From positions 1-34,048 of the IMG/VR virus record IMGVR_UViG_3300028030_000039: 34,048 nucleotides of DNA. The stretch is one strand, 5' to 3'. The notes below the pieces were generated by a model. It saw nothing but the letters and a program-made list of their open reading frames with translations, made no database searches and was not told where the DNA came from. The first letter of the stretch is position 1. Every line of letters starts with the position of its first letter. The stretch comes from a virus. A program made the position numbers and the translations under genes. Positions 6,827 through 15,635 of this stretch are shown here, piece by piece.

Positions 6827-8262
6827 ACTTAAAGAACAAGGAGGTTCAAGACATTCTCGTTAATCCAGAAAGACGAGCGGAGCGTATCTTGCTCGTAAAG
6901 CAAGACTTCAAGGCATACATTTTCGCTTATCTTCAAAAGAAGTTCCAGCTTCCTCCTGCTCCCTTCCACAAGAAACTTATTGAAGACTTACAGGACGACA
7001 GCAAGAGGTTCTATGCAGTTATGGGCTTTCGTGGAAGTGCAAAGACGACTATTCTTGAAGCGTATGCAGAATGGCTTTTAGTTACAGGGCGTTCAAACTT
7101 CATCGTATGGATTGGAGCAAGCGATACAGACGCAAAAGAAAGCGTAATGAACATAAAAAGCTCTATTGAGGAAAACCCAAAACTCCGTGCAGACTTCGGA
7201 ATTGATATTGTTACAGACAAGAAAAAGATAGCAGAGAAATGGACGGAAAGTCAGCTTATAGTAGGAAACTCAACAATCATTGCTCGTTCTCGTGGGCAAA
7301 AAATTCGTGGACGAAAGTTTAGAAATCATCGTATAGATACAATCATCGTAGACGACTTGGAGGATACAGAAAGCACACGAAACTTGGAGCAAAGAAAGAA
7401 AACAAGAAAATGGTTCTTCTCCGAAGTTATCAACGCTACGAAACAAGGAACGCTTGGAGACGATATCAAGGTGGTTATGCTTGGAAACCTCGTGCATAAA
7501 GATTGCTTGCTCTCCTACTTGATGAAAAGCGATGTCGTAGATGTATACCGCTTCCCGCTTATAGACGAGAATGGAGAAATCACTTGGAAAGCACTCTTTC
7601 CAGATATGGAAGCAGTAGAAAAAGAGAAACAGAAAGTCTTGCTTGCAGGAAAAGGAATGGGAGAAATTATATGGCAAAGGGAATATCTCTTAAAACTTAT
7701 TGACGAAGAAGACCAAATCATAAAGTATTCCGACATACAGACTTACGACCCTTCTTGGCTACAAAAACCTTTCGTTCAGGGTGGCGTTGGAATAGACCTT
7801 GCTATCTCCAAAAAACAAACAGCAGACTTCACTGCTATGGTAAAAGGCGTTGTAGTGAAAAATGATTACGGAGAGCGTAGAATACTTGTGCTTCCAAACG
7901 CTATTAGAGAAAGATTAGACTTCTCGGAAACGATACAAAAAGCAATTCAAATCAAAGCAGAAATGCCAGACAATACTACTTTCTTCGTTGAAGATGTAGC
8001 GTATCAAAAGGCGGCGATAGAAGTGATGAGAAAGAACGGACTTCTCGTAAAACCTATGCGAGCAACAACAGACAAGCGAAGTCGCTTGATGTCCGTTTCT
8101 TCGTATATCAAAAGTGGAGTAGTTTTATTTCCAAAAGAAGGGCTTGATGATATAATAGAGGAAGTAGTGAACTTCGGAGTAGAAGAACACGATGACGGAA
8201 TGGACGCACTCGTTCACTTGATAACAGGACTAACAGACACCAAAGAAGTAGTATTCATATGA
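6808..8262 (+). CDS. terL: terminase large subunit
   Basis: This 484-residue motor packages DNA into proheads using ATP and cuts it with its nuclease domain. A Walker A variant GFRGSAKTT is at residues 73-81 and the Walker B IIVDDLED at 179-186. The C-terminal RNase H-like nuclease has acidic residues D330 (GIDLA), E395 (VEDVA) and D462/D463/D466 (HDDGMDAL). Length is normal. It overlaps terS by 19 nt and the portal gene by 4 nt. All expected catalytic elements are present. Confidence 0.96.
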   Translation: MGRKRVNLKNKEVQDILVNPERRAERILLVKQDFKAYIFAYLQKKFQLPPAPFHKKLIEDLQDDSKRFYAVMGFRGSAKTTILEAYAEWLLVTGRSNFIVWIGASDTDAKESVMNIKSSIEENPKLRADFGIDIVTDKKKIAEKWTESQLIVGNSTIIARSRGQKIRGRKFRNHRIDTIIVDDLEDTESTRNLEQRKKTRKWFFSEVINATKQGTLGDDIKVVMLGNLVHKDCLLSYLMKSDVVDVYRFPLIDENGEITWKALFPDMEAVEKEKQKVLLAGKGMGEIIWQREYLLKLIDEEDQIIKYSDIQTYDPSWLQKPFVQGGVGIDLAISKKQTADFTAMVKGVVVKNDYGERRILVLPNAIRERLDFSETIQKAIQIKAEMPDNTTFFVEDVAYQKAAIEVMRKNGLLVKPMRATTDKRSRLMSVSSYIKSGVVLFPKEGLDDIIEEVVNFGVEEHDDGMDALVHLITGLTDTKEVVFI

Positions 8263-10169
8263 AAAACTTTTTTAGAAAATTGCTAGGCATTGAAGTAAAA
8301 CCTAGTTTCAGCATTGCTCTCCCAGAGAGTTTTGTAGATAAAAAAACACTCGCTTCCTACAAGAACTCGCTTTATCTCTTTACAGGGATTGAGCGTATTC
8401 TTACTGCACTTACAAGGCAAGAAATAGAACTACGAAAATATCTGAACACAGACGGCGAGTATGAAGTAGTAAAAGACCACGAGTTTTTAGACTTCTTCAA
8501 CAAACCTAACGAAATCCATACGAAAGATGAGTTTCTGCGTATTTTTATTACAAACTACATTCTTTCAGGAGAAGCGTTTGTTCGTAAAGTATTTGATAAC
8601 GGAAAACTTATCGGCTTGATAAACATTCGTCCAGACCTTGTAGAAGTAGAAGTAAAAGAACAAGATATTATTTACAAAGTTTACTATCCAGACGGAACTT
8701 TCAAAACTTACACTCGTGAAGAAGTTTCCCATATTTACAAACCTACGCCAGACAATCCGTTACGAGGTTCAGGTATTCTCACTCCTATCTTTACTCGTGT
8801 TACAGCAGAACAAAGAGCAGGAGAGTTACAGAGTAGAAGTTTCATAGGGCGTCCAGAAGGAATTCTTTATGTAGAAGGAGTAGACGCAAAACTTGCAGAG
8901 CAAATCAAGAAGCGTGTAAATCATCAATTCAAAGAGGGCGAACCTGTTTTTGTTACAAGCAACGAAACGAAGTTCCAAACTATTTCGCTTTCAAAGAAAG
9001 ACTTGGAATTCATTGAAAGTATGAAGTTCCTCCGTGAGGACATTATCGTTGCTCTCGGTATTCCAAAAGAGCTTCTCACTCTTGAAGATGTAGGAAAACT
9101 CTCTTCAAGCGGAGATAGAGGAATGCGACTTTTTGAAAAGTATACGCTTGACCCATTGATGAAAACTTATCTCGGCTTCTATAACACGGAAATCTTGGAC
9201 AAGCTCTATGAGGAACCGCTTGCTCTCGTTGCTCCAAATGTCGTTAGACAAGATAGAAAAGAATTGATTGAAGAAGTAACAAAACTTGTGAATGCAGGAG
9301 TTATTTCACAGAACGAAGCAAGGCAAGAACTTGGATACGAAGAGAAAGAAGGTTACGATGACTTGAAAGCAACTCCAACACTTTTGAAGAAAATAGAAAT
9401 CTTCCAGAGGAGAAAGAAACTTCTTGAAAAGACAATCAACACTATCGTGAGAAAGAAACTCTTCAAAGGCGAAGGGCGTTATGTTTACAAAAACCTTGTG
9501 AACCGCAATGTAGAAAATCTTGAAAAGCGTTTCCAGAAGAAAGCGAAAAGATATTTTGAAGAACAAAAGAAACGAGTAGTAGAAAACTACAAAGCAGGAA
9601 GACACCCTCTTGATATAAAAAGTGAAGTAGAAATCACTTACAACTTCGCAAGAGAAAGCTATGAACAGATAGCAAGGCGAGGGGCAGAGGTTGGAGTTTC
9701 GCTCTTGAAAATGATAACAAAGGCACAAGGCGATTATTCAATCTCTCCTGCTGTTCTTCACGAGTTAGAAAGCAGAGCAAGAATGTTTGCTGAAAATGTA
9801 GTCGGAGTTACTTATGACGAAGTGATGAAAATCATTGCGGAAGCGGAGCGTGAAGGGCTTGCGATAGATGAAATCCAAACAATGTTAGAAGAAACTTTTG
9901 AAGGAATGGCAGAAGTCCGTAGTTCAAGAATAGCAAGAACAGAAACAGGCTTCGTTGCAAATCTTGGCTTGAAAGACGCTTATGAGCAATCTCCTGTCGT
10001 TACAGGTATGGAATGGGTAACTGCGAAAGATAATAGAGTTCGTCCAGAACACCAGCTCAATGACGGAGTAGTTGTTCCGAAAGGCGGTATTTATCCGAAT
10101 GGGGAGCATTTTCCAGCAGAAAAGACTATAAACTGCCGATGTGTGCTTGCTCCTGTGTTAGATAAATGA
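8259..10169 (+). CDS. portal protein fused to MuF-like domain
   Basis: The first ~380 residues are an HK97-type portal: an N-terminal LLGIEV segment, the conserved strand/helix region around SGEAFVRK and YKPTPDNPLRGSGILTP, and the helical stem near FLREDIIVALGIPKELL. From about 400 the protein is charged and helical, and the last ~54 residues carry the MuF (Mu gpF) signature: ARTET, WVTAKDNRVRPEH and NCRC. Portals of this family are usually 380-450 residues, so the 636-residue length is a genuine fusion, with no stop or restart between the parts. The portal forms the DNA channel; MuF domains are minor head proteins. The stop TGA overlaps the extended -10 of the next promoter. Confidence 0.92.
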   Translation: MKNFFRKLLGIEVKPSFSIALPESFVDKKTLASYKNSLYLFTGIERILTALTRQEIELRKYLNTDGEYEVVKDHEFLDFFNKPNEIHTKDEFLRIFITNYILSGEAFVRKVFDNGKLIGLINIRPDLVEVEVKEQDIIYKVYYPDGTFKTYTREEVSHIYKPTPDNPLRGSGILTPIFTRVTAEQRAGELQSRSFIGRPEGILYVEGVDAKLAEQIKKRVNHQFKEGEPVFVTSNETKFQTISLSKKDLEFIESMKFLREDIIVALGIPKELLTLEDVGKLSSSGDRGMRLFEKYTLDPLMKTYLGFYNTEILDKLYEEPLALVAPNVVRQDRKELIEEVTKLVNAGVISQNEARQELGYEEKEGYDDLKATPTLLKKIEIFQRRKKLLEKTINTIVRKKLFKGEGRYVYKNLVNRNVENLEKRFQKKAKRYFEEQKKRVVENYKAGRHPLDIKSEVEITYNFARESYEQIARRGAEVGVSLLKMITKAQGDYSISPAVLHELESRARMFAENVVGVTYDEVMKIIAEAEREGLAIDEIQTMLEETFEGMAEVRSSRIARTETGFVANLGLKDAYEQSPVVTGMEWVTAKDNRVRPEHQLNDGVVVPKGGIYPNGEHFPAEKTINCRCVLAPVLDK

Positions 10170-10181
10170 TAAAATAGAGGT
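10147..10181 (+). promoter_or_regulatory. promoter giving a leaderless protease mRNA
   Basis: TTGCTC (10147-10152), 17-nt spacer, TAAAAT (10170-10175) preceded by TGA, which is the portal stop codon. The -10 is 6 nt from ATG 10182, the same spacing as at several other genes. Confidence 0.7.
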
Positions 10182-10832
10182 ATGAATAAAAAGTTTTTAA
10201 ATGCAAAAATCAAAAGTATAGGCGATGCTTCCATTACTTTCGTTTTTTCAAAAGAAGTTGTAGATAGACACGGAGATGTGATAGATATAGAAAGTGTGAA
10301 GTTTGATAACTTCTTGAACAATCCCGTTTTCCTTCCACAGCATAGAAGCAATGAGCTTCCTATCGGAAAAGTAACTCGTATCTGGGTAGAAGACAAAGCA
10401 GACGGAAAAGAACTACTTGGAGAAGTAGTTTTCGCTGTAGATGAGTATCCGCTAGCAAAGACTTATTATAAACTCTACAAGAATGAGTTTCTCAATGCAG
10501 TTTCTATTGGCTTTCTTCCAGGACGAGTAGAACAAATGGAAGTAAACGATAGCGTTGTTACAATTATTTATGACGCAGAACTACTTGAAGTGTCCGCAGT
10601 TTCCATTCCAGCAAATCAACTTGCACTTGCAGTGAGAAAAGGAATTGACATTACACCTTTTAAAAAGGAAGTGATAGAAGAAGCAAAGAAGCTCGCTATT
10701 CAATCACAAGAGTTATTAAAAGCTCTTGAAGCTGAGGAAAAGAAAGTTGATGTGATTACAAACTTTCCAAAAGTAGAGAAAAAGAAAAAAGCAATTCGCT
10801 ATCTCTTGAAAGCGATTAGAAACATTCAATAG
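10182..10832 (+). CDS. HK97-family prohead protease
   Basis: The 216-residue product matches the caudoviral prohead protease fold. The likely catalytic residues are H54 in FLPQHRS and S108 in NAVSIGF, with the conserved LLEVSAVSIPANQ segment near 133-146; family spacing (His about 50 residues before Ser) is right. It cleaves the scaffold part of the capsid protein and itself during head maturation. It lies between portal and major capsid genes, as is usual. The C-terminal ~55 residues are basic and probably target the enzyme into the prohead before being removed. The mRNA is predicted to be leaderless. Confidence 0.9.
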   Translation: MNKKFLNAKIKSIGDASITFVFSKEVVDRHGDVIDIESVKFDNFLNNPVFLPQHRSNELPIGKVTRIWVEDKADGKELLGEVVFAVDEYPLAKTYYKLYKNEFLNAVSIGFLPGRVEQMEVNDSVVTIIYDAELLEVSAVSIPANQLALAVRKGIDITPFKKEVIEEAKKLAIQSQELLKALEAEEKKVDVITNFPKVEKKKKAIRYLLKAIRNIQ

Positions 10833-10843
10833 ACTTTCCAAAG

Positions 10844-10916
10844 TAAGATATCAGAGGGCTTGACCCTCCGCTACTCCTGAAAGGGACTGGAATTATTCGT
10901 TATTTACTAACAAAAT
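10844..10916 (+). promoter_or_regulatory. structured leader of the capsid gene
   Basis: A weak -10-like TAAGAT (10844-10849) is followed by a 5-bp hairpin (10854-10858 with 10864-10868, loop CTTGA), then GGAATTATTCGTTATTTACTAAC before ATG 10917, closely resembling the 26731-26744 leader. This may provide a separate strong transcript for the major capsid protein. The promoter call is uncertain; the hairpin is clear. Confidence 0.4.
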
Positions 10917-12194
10917 ATGTTTTATAAAATTATTGACGGAAAAAAAGTTCTCGTAAATGCCAAAGGAGAAGTTATCAAGAACGCAGAAGGCGAGGCAGTA
11001 GAAGTTTCTGATGAGAACCTTGAAGAGTATTCCGAAGACAAAGAAACAGAGGAAGATGATGAAGTAGTTGAGGAACTCAAAGCATACTTCAAAACTCTTT
11101 CCGCTGATATCGCTTCACAGGCAGGAAAGAAAGTAGAGGAAGTGCAAGGAAAACTTTCAAAAGAATTTCTTGATGAACTCCGCTCTCTTACAACTCCTGA
11201 AAAGAAGCAAGAAGGAATTGACGCAGAAGAAATTAAAACACTTCTTAAAGAGGTAAAACTTGGAAAGAAGCGAAATGTAGCTTTCAATGTGAAGACACTT
11301 TCCGAGCTTAACTCACTTACAGGAGATGTTATTCAACCTGACCGCGACCCAGCAATCGATGAACCTGTAAAGCGAGACCCTTATCTCTTCGAAGTTGCTC
11401 GTTCAGAAACTACAAACTCCGATAAAATTGAGTGGGTAGAAGCATTCAATGCACAAGGAGAACCTGCTGACACAGCAGAGCTTGCAACTATTCCAGAGCG
11501 AGATTGGGACTTCAAGACCGTGCGTGAGGAAGTGCGAAAGATTGCAGTGCTTGGAAAGAACTCAAACGAAATTCTTGAAGACGCACCACAGCTTGTAGCA
11601 TTCCTTCGTGATGAACTTATGTCTTCTCTTAAATTGAAGACAGAGGAGAAGTTCCTCAAAGGAACAGGAACTAACGAGTGGAATGGACTTCTCAATCGTG
11701 TTCCTACATTCTCCGCAGGTTCACTTGCAAATACTCTTCAAAACGGAAGTGCAAATTATATTGATGTTCTCCGTGTCGCTATCTCACAGATTAGAAAGGC
11801 AGGAAAAGGTTCAAAAAGGTTCGTTCCTAACGCTATCTTTATGAACCCAGAGGACACTGTGAAACTTGACCTTGCAAAGGATAGCAACGGAGCATATGTT
11901 CTTCCTCCTTTCACAGCACCAGATAGAACAACTATCAAAGGTGTAAGGATTTACGAAACTCCTCTCATTGACGCAGGAAACTTCCTCGTTGGAGACTTTA
12001 CAAAGGTTGCACTCGTAACTCGAAGAGGATTTACTATTCAGGCTTCCACAGAGAACTCTGATGACTTCGAGAAAGATATGGTAACCTTCCGCATTACTTA
12101 TCGTGGAGCAATCAAACTCAAAACAAACGATAACGGTGCATTCGTAAAGGGAGTATTCGCAACAGCAATCGCTGACCTTGAAGCAGATGCGTAG
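10917..12194 (+). CDS. HK97-fold major capsid protein
   Basis: The 425-residue product has an acidic, coiled N-terminal region (about 1-115) that fits a built-in scaffold (delta) domain. It is followed by a capsid domain with the usual N-arm, spine helix region (LRDELMSSLKLKTEEKFL), P-loop and C-terminal strands (FRITYRGAIKLKTNDNGAFV). The protease encoded upstream would cut near the basic KKRN stretch around 117-120; the exact site is inference. The N-terminus also has a short beta segment of unknown role. Order (portal-protease-capsid) and length support the call. Confidence 0.9.
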   Translation: MFYKIIDGKKVLVNAKGEVIKNAEGEAVEVSDENLEEYSEDKETEEDDEVVEELKAYFKTLSADIASQAGKKVEEVQGKLSKEFLDELRSLTTPEKKQEGIDAEEIKTLLKEVKLGKKRNVAFNVKTLSELNSLTGDVIQPDRDPAIDEPVKRDPYLFEVARSETTNSDKIEWVEAFNAQGEPADTAELATIPERDWDFKTVREEVRKIAVLGKNSNEILEDAPQLVAFLRDELMSSLKLKTEEKFLKGTGTNEWNGLLNRVPTFSAGSLANTLQNGSANYIDVLRVAISQIRKAGKGSKRFVPNAIFMNPEDTVKLDLAKDSNGAYVLPPFTAPDRTTIKGVRIYETPLIDAGNFLVGDFTKVALVTRRGFTIQASTENSDDFEKDMVTFRITYRGAIKLKTNDNGAFVKGVFATAIADLEADA

Positions 12195-12195
12195 T

Positions 12196-12390
12196 ATGAT
12201 TTCCGCAGGAAATTATCTCGTGAAAGGAGAGTATACTGCAAAGGTTCTTGGAGTTCACGAAAATGGAACGATAGAAGCAACGAAATGGCACAAGACAAAA
12301 AAGGAAGCAAAGAATGATAAGGTTGTAGGGCTTCGCCTTTCTGACATCAAAGAACTTGGCATAAAAGTAGAGAAAAAGAAGAAGGATTAG
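12196..12390 (+). CDS. small capsid-linked protein, 64 aa
   Basis: The frame is open from 12178, but ATG 12196, one base after the capsid stop (TAG-T-ATG), is the likely start, giving 64 residues. The protein begins with a beta-rich part and ends in a very basic tail (KVEKKKKD). Position directly after the capsid gene is typical of a head decoration or completion protein, but no family is recognised. The stop codon lies within the terminator hairpin that ends the head operon. Confidence 0.65.
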   Translation: MISAGNYLVKGEYTAKVLGVHENGTIEATKWHKTKKEAKNDKVVGLRLSDIKELGIKVEKKKKD

Positions 12391-12406
12391 CGTCCTTCTT
12401 TTTTTT
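12379..12406 (+). terminator. terminator of the head operon
   Basis: An 8-bp stem AAGAAGGA/TCCTTCTT (12379-12386 with 12393-12400) with loop TTAGCG runs into a T8 tract. The stop codon of the 64-aa gene is in the loop, and the next promoter starts only 2 nt after the T-run. Confidence 0.85.
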
Positions 12407-12407
12407 G

Positions 12408-12422
12408 TGATAAAATAGAGAT
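12408..12422 (+). promoter_or_regulatory. extended -10 promoter, leaderless
   Basis: TGATAAAAT (12408-12416) sits 6 nt before ATG 12423, immediately after the terminator T-run. No -35 is visible. Confidence 0.7.
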
Positions 12423-12740
12423 ATGACGAACATAAAGATTTACAGAGGAGATATAGAAAAACTCAACTTCGTCTTCACGAAAGATAATGCTCCGATAGAC
12501 ATCACAGGTTACACCGTGACGCTGACAATTAAGAAAGAGAAAGGGGGACAGCTTGTCTTGCAGAAACAGCAGACAACGCACACTGACCCTACAAACGGAA
12601 AGACAGAGATTGTTCTTGATAGCACGGATACAGACTTGGAAGAGGGCTTCTATGTCTACGATATCCTTTTAGAAAAAGGAACGGAATTCAAAAAGACTAT
12701 TCTCGTAGATAGAATAGAAATCTTGAAAACAGCACGATGA
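12423..12740 (+). CDS. BppU-like baseplate/fibre N-domain protein
   Basis: This 105-residue protein resembles the Ig-like N-terminal domain of phage upper baseplate proteins: alternating strands with PIDITGYTVTLTIKKE near 24-39 and a later GFYVYDILLE strand. These domains anchor fibres to the virion. It is the first gene of a unit of fibre-like and lysis genes and overlaps the next gene by 4 nt. The family call rests on strand pattern and the DITG-T-LTIK motif, so confidence is moderate. Confidence 0.65.
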   Translation: MTNIKIYRGDIEKLNFVFTKDNAPIDITGYTVTLTIKKEKGGQLVLQKQQTTHTDPTNGKTEIVLDSTDTDLEEGFYVYDILLEKGTEFKKTILVDRIEILKTAR

Positions 12741-13336
12741 GTAACATAGCAACGACAAACATTTTCCCGAAAGTCGTTGATGAAGAAATTAAGGTTGAAA
12801 TACGAACGCATAACTTTTCTATCAATCTTTCGGAGGAAATCAAAGCAGAAGTCTTACAGCATACTTTCCAGATAGAAACAGATTGTCTTATTACGAGTGC
12901 GAAGTGGGGGCAGATACAGGGAGATATTGATAATCAAACAGACTTGAAAGATGTTCTTGATAGCAAAGCAGACCTTGTAAATGGAAAAGTTCCAGCTTCT
13001 CAACTTCCGTCCTATGTAGACGATGTTTTGGAATTTGACACTTTTGCAGACTTCCCAACGACAGGAGAAACAGGAAAGATTTATGTAGACAAGGAAAAGA
13101 ATGAAACCTATCGTTGGAGTGGCTCGCAGTATGTAAAGATAGGAAGCAGTGGCTCAAAAATAGGTTGCCAAGACTTCCACTACGATTTCTCCCAACCTGA
13201 CTACGATTATGTAGGAGGAGAGAACAAGGACGGAGTTTTCCAAATCAACCGCTATACCAAAACCCAACCCATAACTATCTCCTACGCTTTCGGAGATTGG
13301 AATAATCGTTATTCGCTAACTTATACAAACATATGA
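12737..13336 (+). CDS. tail fibre-like protein, 199 aa
   Basis: Two similar short strand motifs open the protein. The central part WGQIQGDIDNQTDLKDVLDSKAD followed by GKVPASQLPSYVDDVLEF and a segment with TGKIYVDKEKNETYRWSGSQYVKIG (about residues 57-136) is the repeat type seen in many phage fibre and appendage proteins. The remaining 60 residues are beta-rich. It probably forms a trimeric fibre segment on the virion. It overlaps the next gene by 4 nt. The C-terminal domain is not recognised. Confidence 0.75.
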   Translation: MSNIATTNIFPKVVDEEIKVEIRTHNFSINLSEEIKAEVLQHTFQIETDCLITSAKWGQIQGDIDNQTDLKDVLDSKADLVNGKVPASQLPSYVDDVLEFDTFADFPTTGETGKIYVDKEKNETYRWSGSQYVKIGSSGSKIGCQDFHYDFSQPDYDYVGGENKDGVFQINRYTKTQPITISYAFGDWNNRYSLTYTNI

Positions 13337-13620
13337 CTTACGAAGAAGCAAAGACAAAGTTCACATTTGAAAAAGACAAGGCTGACTTCATTTATAACAA
13401 TGAAGGCTATGTAACCTTTGATACTTTCCAAGTAGAACCGACAACAACCTTCTCGGAGATATTTCAAAACTCAATTCCATTCACTGAATACATGGAACTG
13501 AAACTCACGAAAGAGGGTATTCAAGATGAAATCATCAAGAAGCAAGAGCGAATTGCAGAGCTTCAAGGAGAGATAGAAACTCTCAATCAAGAAATCGCAG
13601 AGCTACAAGCTCGACTATAA
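13333..13620 (+). CDS. small coiled-coil structural protein, 95 aa
   Basis: The N-terminal ~58 residues are mixed and aromatic-rich. The C-terminal ~35 residues form a clear heptad coiled coil (IIKKQERIAELQGEIETLNQEIAELQARL region). Such a layout fits a trimerising fibre or chaperone subunit. It lies between two fibre-like genes, overlapping the first by 4 nt and 6 nt before the second. No family is recognised. Confidence 0.6.
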   Translation: MTYEEAKTKFTFEKDKADFIYNNEGYVTFDTFQVEPTTTFSEIFQNSIPFTEYMELKLTKEGIQDEIIKKQERIAELQGEIETLNQEIAELQARL

Positions 13621-13626
13621 AGAATT

Positions 13627-14913
13627 ATGGCTACAAATTATGACGCAACAAACGACATACTTACAGTAGGAGATGGGACAAAAACAAATCCCATTACTTT
13701 CGAGGACTTATACAACATCGACCAAGCGAACGGTTGGGGGGTAGTCAAAAAGCAGGGTGATAGGCAATATGAAATCACAAGTCATTTTCAAATCATAAAT
13801 GGATACCTAAGAGATAAAAACGCACAAATCCTTCTCTCAAAACAAGATTTAGATTTCAAAATCTACTACAATCATTCAGGGATACACTTAGGAGAGTTAG
13901 ACCCATACGGAAACCCTGTAAACGGTTGCACATTAGACGCTCCCAACATTAAGTATCTCAGACCCTACAACATCAACCGTATTGGAGATGTCTACTTCTA
14001 CGACAGCAAAATAAATCTTCCAACAGACCTCACACTCTATCAAGAAAGTAATGCTTTCCTCAAATTGCTTGGAAACGAAATCACGGCAAAATCAATGACG
14101 GTAAAGAAACACTTTGAAATAAGAGGAAACTACTTTCCAAAACAGATGGACAAATTCATTTATCCAGCATCAGCAGGGAGCGGAGTGCATGATAGCATCT
14201 CAGATAATCATATCGTGTCAGCTTCCACAGGAATAGTCCACTACGCAAGAGATAACAACTCGGCAACTGAAATCTACAGGAATATCAGAATAGACCACAC
14301 ACAAATAGCAGACATTCTCCTCTACACACGACCAGAAAACACACCACTTTATCTAGTGGATTGTATCTTCCCACATGCAGATGATAGCTTGGTAATCAGC
14401 AGACAATATAATTATGAAACCGATGTCTATGTTCAGCATAGCTTTGACCCTGTTTTCTATGATGCACAAGGAAACCTCCTCGTAGGATACGATGTAGAAC
14501 TCAAAGATGCAGACGGAGATATAGTATTCCAAGATAGCACGAATGTAGAGGGAAAACTCAACAACGGAGCAAAAGATGTTACAAATTACCGCTATCATTT
14601 TGTTCAAAATGGCTTACAGATTGAAAACAAAAACCCTCACACTCTCCATATCACAAAAACAGGAGAGCTTGATGTAACGATGAAGCTCGTTATAGATAGA
14701 AAAATGGGAGAAGTCCCTATTGTCGTAGACCCTGTGAACAATGTGCATTCGTTTGACGATGTCTACGATGCGGTGCTACAAGTTCCAGAAGAAGTATGGA
14801 AAGAAGACAGCACACAAGACTTCGGAGATGACAGTATGGGAGAACTTGTTAAAGAAACAAACATTCACGCAAAATTAGCAGACCAAAACACATTCGTAAA
14901 TCAACAACAGTAA
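13627..14913 (+). CDS. putative beta-helix virion fibre protein
   Basis: The 428-residue product is rich in Asn, Asp, Tyr and short strands and has no enzyme motif. Its recurring turns of 15-25 residues with N-H-I, N-x-F and R-I-D-H type edges in the region 80-260 suggest a right-handed beta-helix, as in phage fibres and tailspikes. Residues 260-350 look like an Ig-like domain (DVELKDADGDIVFQDSTNVEGKL). The C-terminal 70 residues are acidic and helical. Position among fibre genes supports a surface role. The beta-helix call is pattern-based. Confidence 0.55.
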   Translation: MATNYDATNDILTVGDGTKTNPITFEDLYNIDQANGWGVVKKQGDRQYEITSHFQIINGYLRDKNAQILLSKQDLDFKIYYNHSGIHLGELDPYGNPVNGCTLDAPNIKYLRPYNINRIGDVYFYDSKINLPTDLTLYQESNAFLKLLGNEITAKSMTVKKHFEIRGNYFPKQMDKFIYPASAGSGVHDSISDNHIVSASTGIVHYARDNNSATEIYRNIRIDHTQIADILLYTRPENTPLYLVDCIFPHADDSLVISRQYNYETDVYVQHSFDPVFYDAQGNLLVGYDVELKDADGDIVFQDSTNVEGKLNNGAKDVTNYRYHFVQNGLQIENKNPHTLHITKTGELDVTMKLVIDRKMGEVPIVVDPVNNVHSFDDVYDAVLQVPEEVWKEDSTQDFGDDSMGELVKETNIHAKLADQNTFVNQQQ

Positions 14914-14914
14914 T

Positions 14915-15211
14915 ATGACAGCAAGAAAGAAAGAACCTGCAACGATAGGAGAAATACAAATCGTATTGGAGCAAATCTTGGAGAAACAAGATGAGCTTTT
15001 GAATATGATGAGAAGCACTGAAAATCAAGTGCAAGCAAATACTGCTTTTCGAATCCGCTATCAAGATGAAATTCAAAATACAAGTCTTGAAGCGTTAGAC
15101 AAAAGGTATGCTTCGAAGAGTGTGGAGTCTGATGTGAAGAAGGTTGGCTGGGCTATCATTTCAGCAGTAGTAGTCGGACTGCTGAATATATTATTCGGTA
15201 AACATTACTAG
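14915..15211 (+). CDS. coiled-coil protein with C-terminal membrane anchor
   Basis: The 98-residue product has a charged helical N-terminal region (about residues 10-60) and one hydrophobic segment near the C-terminus (WAIISAVVVGLLNILFG, about 78-94). This is the layout of phage XhlA/haemolysin-like proteins that work with holin and lysin. The amidase gene two genes downstream makes a lysis role plausible. It starts one base after the previous stop. Function is inferred from topology and position. Confidence 0.6.
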   Translation: MTARKKEPATIGEIQIVLEQILEKQDELLNMMRSTENQVQANTAFRIRYQDEIQNTSLEALDKRYASKSVESDVKKVGWAIISAVVVGLLNILFGKHY

Positions 15212-15215
15212 GTAT

Positions 15216-15635
15216 ATGTTTAGAATCATCGGTTATATTTTAGGAACACTCATCTTTATTCTACTTTCAATAGTAGGAGTGTTCTATACGCTTATCAAGC
15301 ACCTTGTGAAAGGAGATTACTCTTTCAAAAAGCAGTTTCTCCCTATCTTCAAAAACCTTGCTCTTGTCTTTGATGGCTTTGCAAATGCAACGGCGGGAGA
15401 ACTCTTAACAGATATGCTTTTGAAGCATAGAAAAGACGGAGATGTATATCATAATGCAGTGAAATATAGTAAATACTTTCACACAATCTCCGCTATCACA
15501 GGAGTAAACAAAAAGAAAGGAACACTTGAAAAAATAGGAAAGCGTTTCAACGCCATGCTTGATTTCTTCTTAGGGGCGAATCACTCTATCAACGCAATTA
15601 ACGAATGTATAGATTATGAATGCAAGAGAAACTAA
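15216..15635 (+). CDS. membrane protein upstream of amidase, possible holin
   Basis: The 139-residue protein opens with a long hydrophobic segment (about residues 4-29, IIGYILGTLIFILLSIVGVF). After it there is a mostly soluble, basic region with several short helices. A single N-terminal membrane segment plus position directly before the amidase, with a 20-nt overlap, make it a candidate holin or lysis regulator, but no known holin family is recognised. Confidence 0.6.
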   Translation: MFRIIGYILGTLIFILLSIVGVFYTLIKHLVKGDYSFKKQFLPIFKNLALVFDGFANATAGELLTDMLLKHRKDGDVYHNAVKYSKYFHTISAITGVNKKKGTLEKIGKRFNAMLDFFLGANHSINAINECIDYECKRN

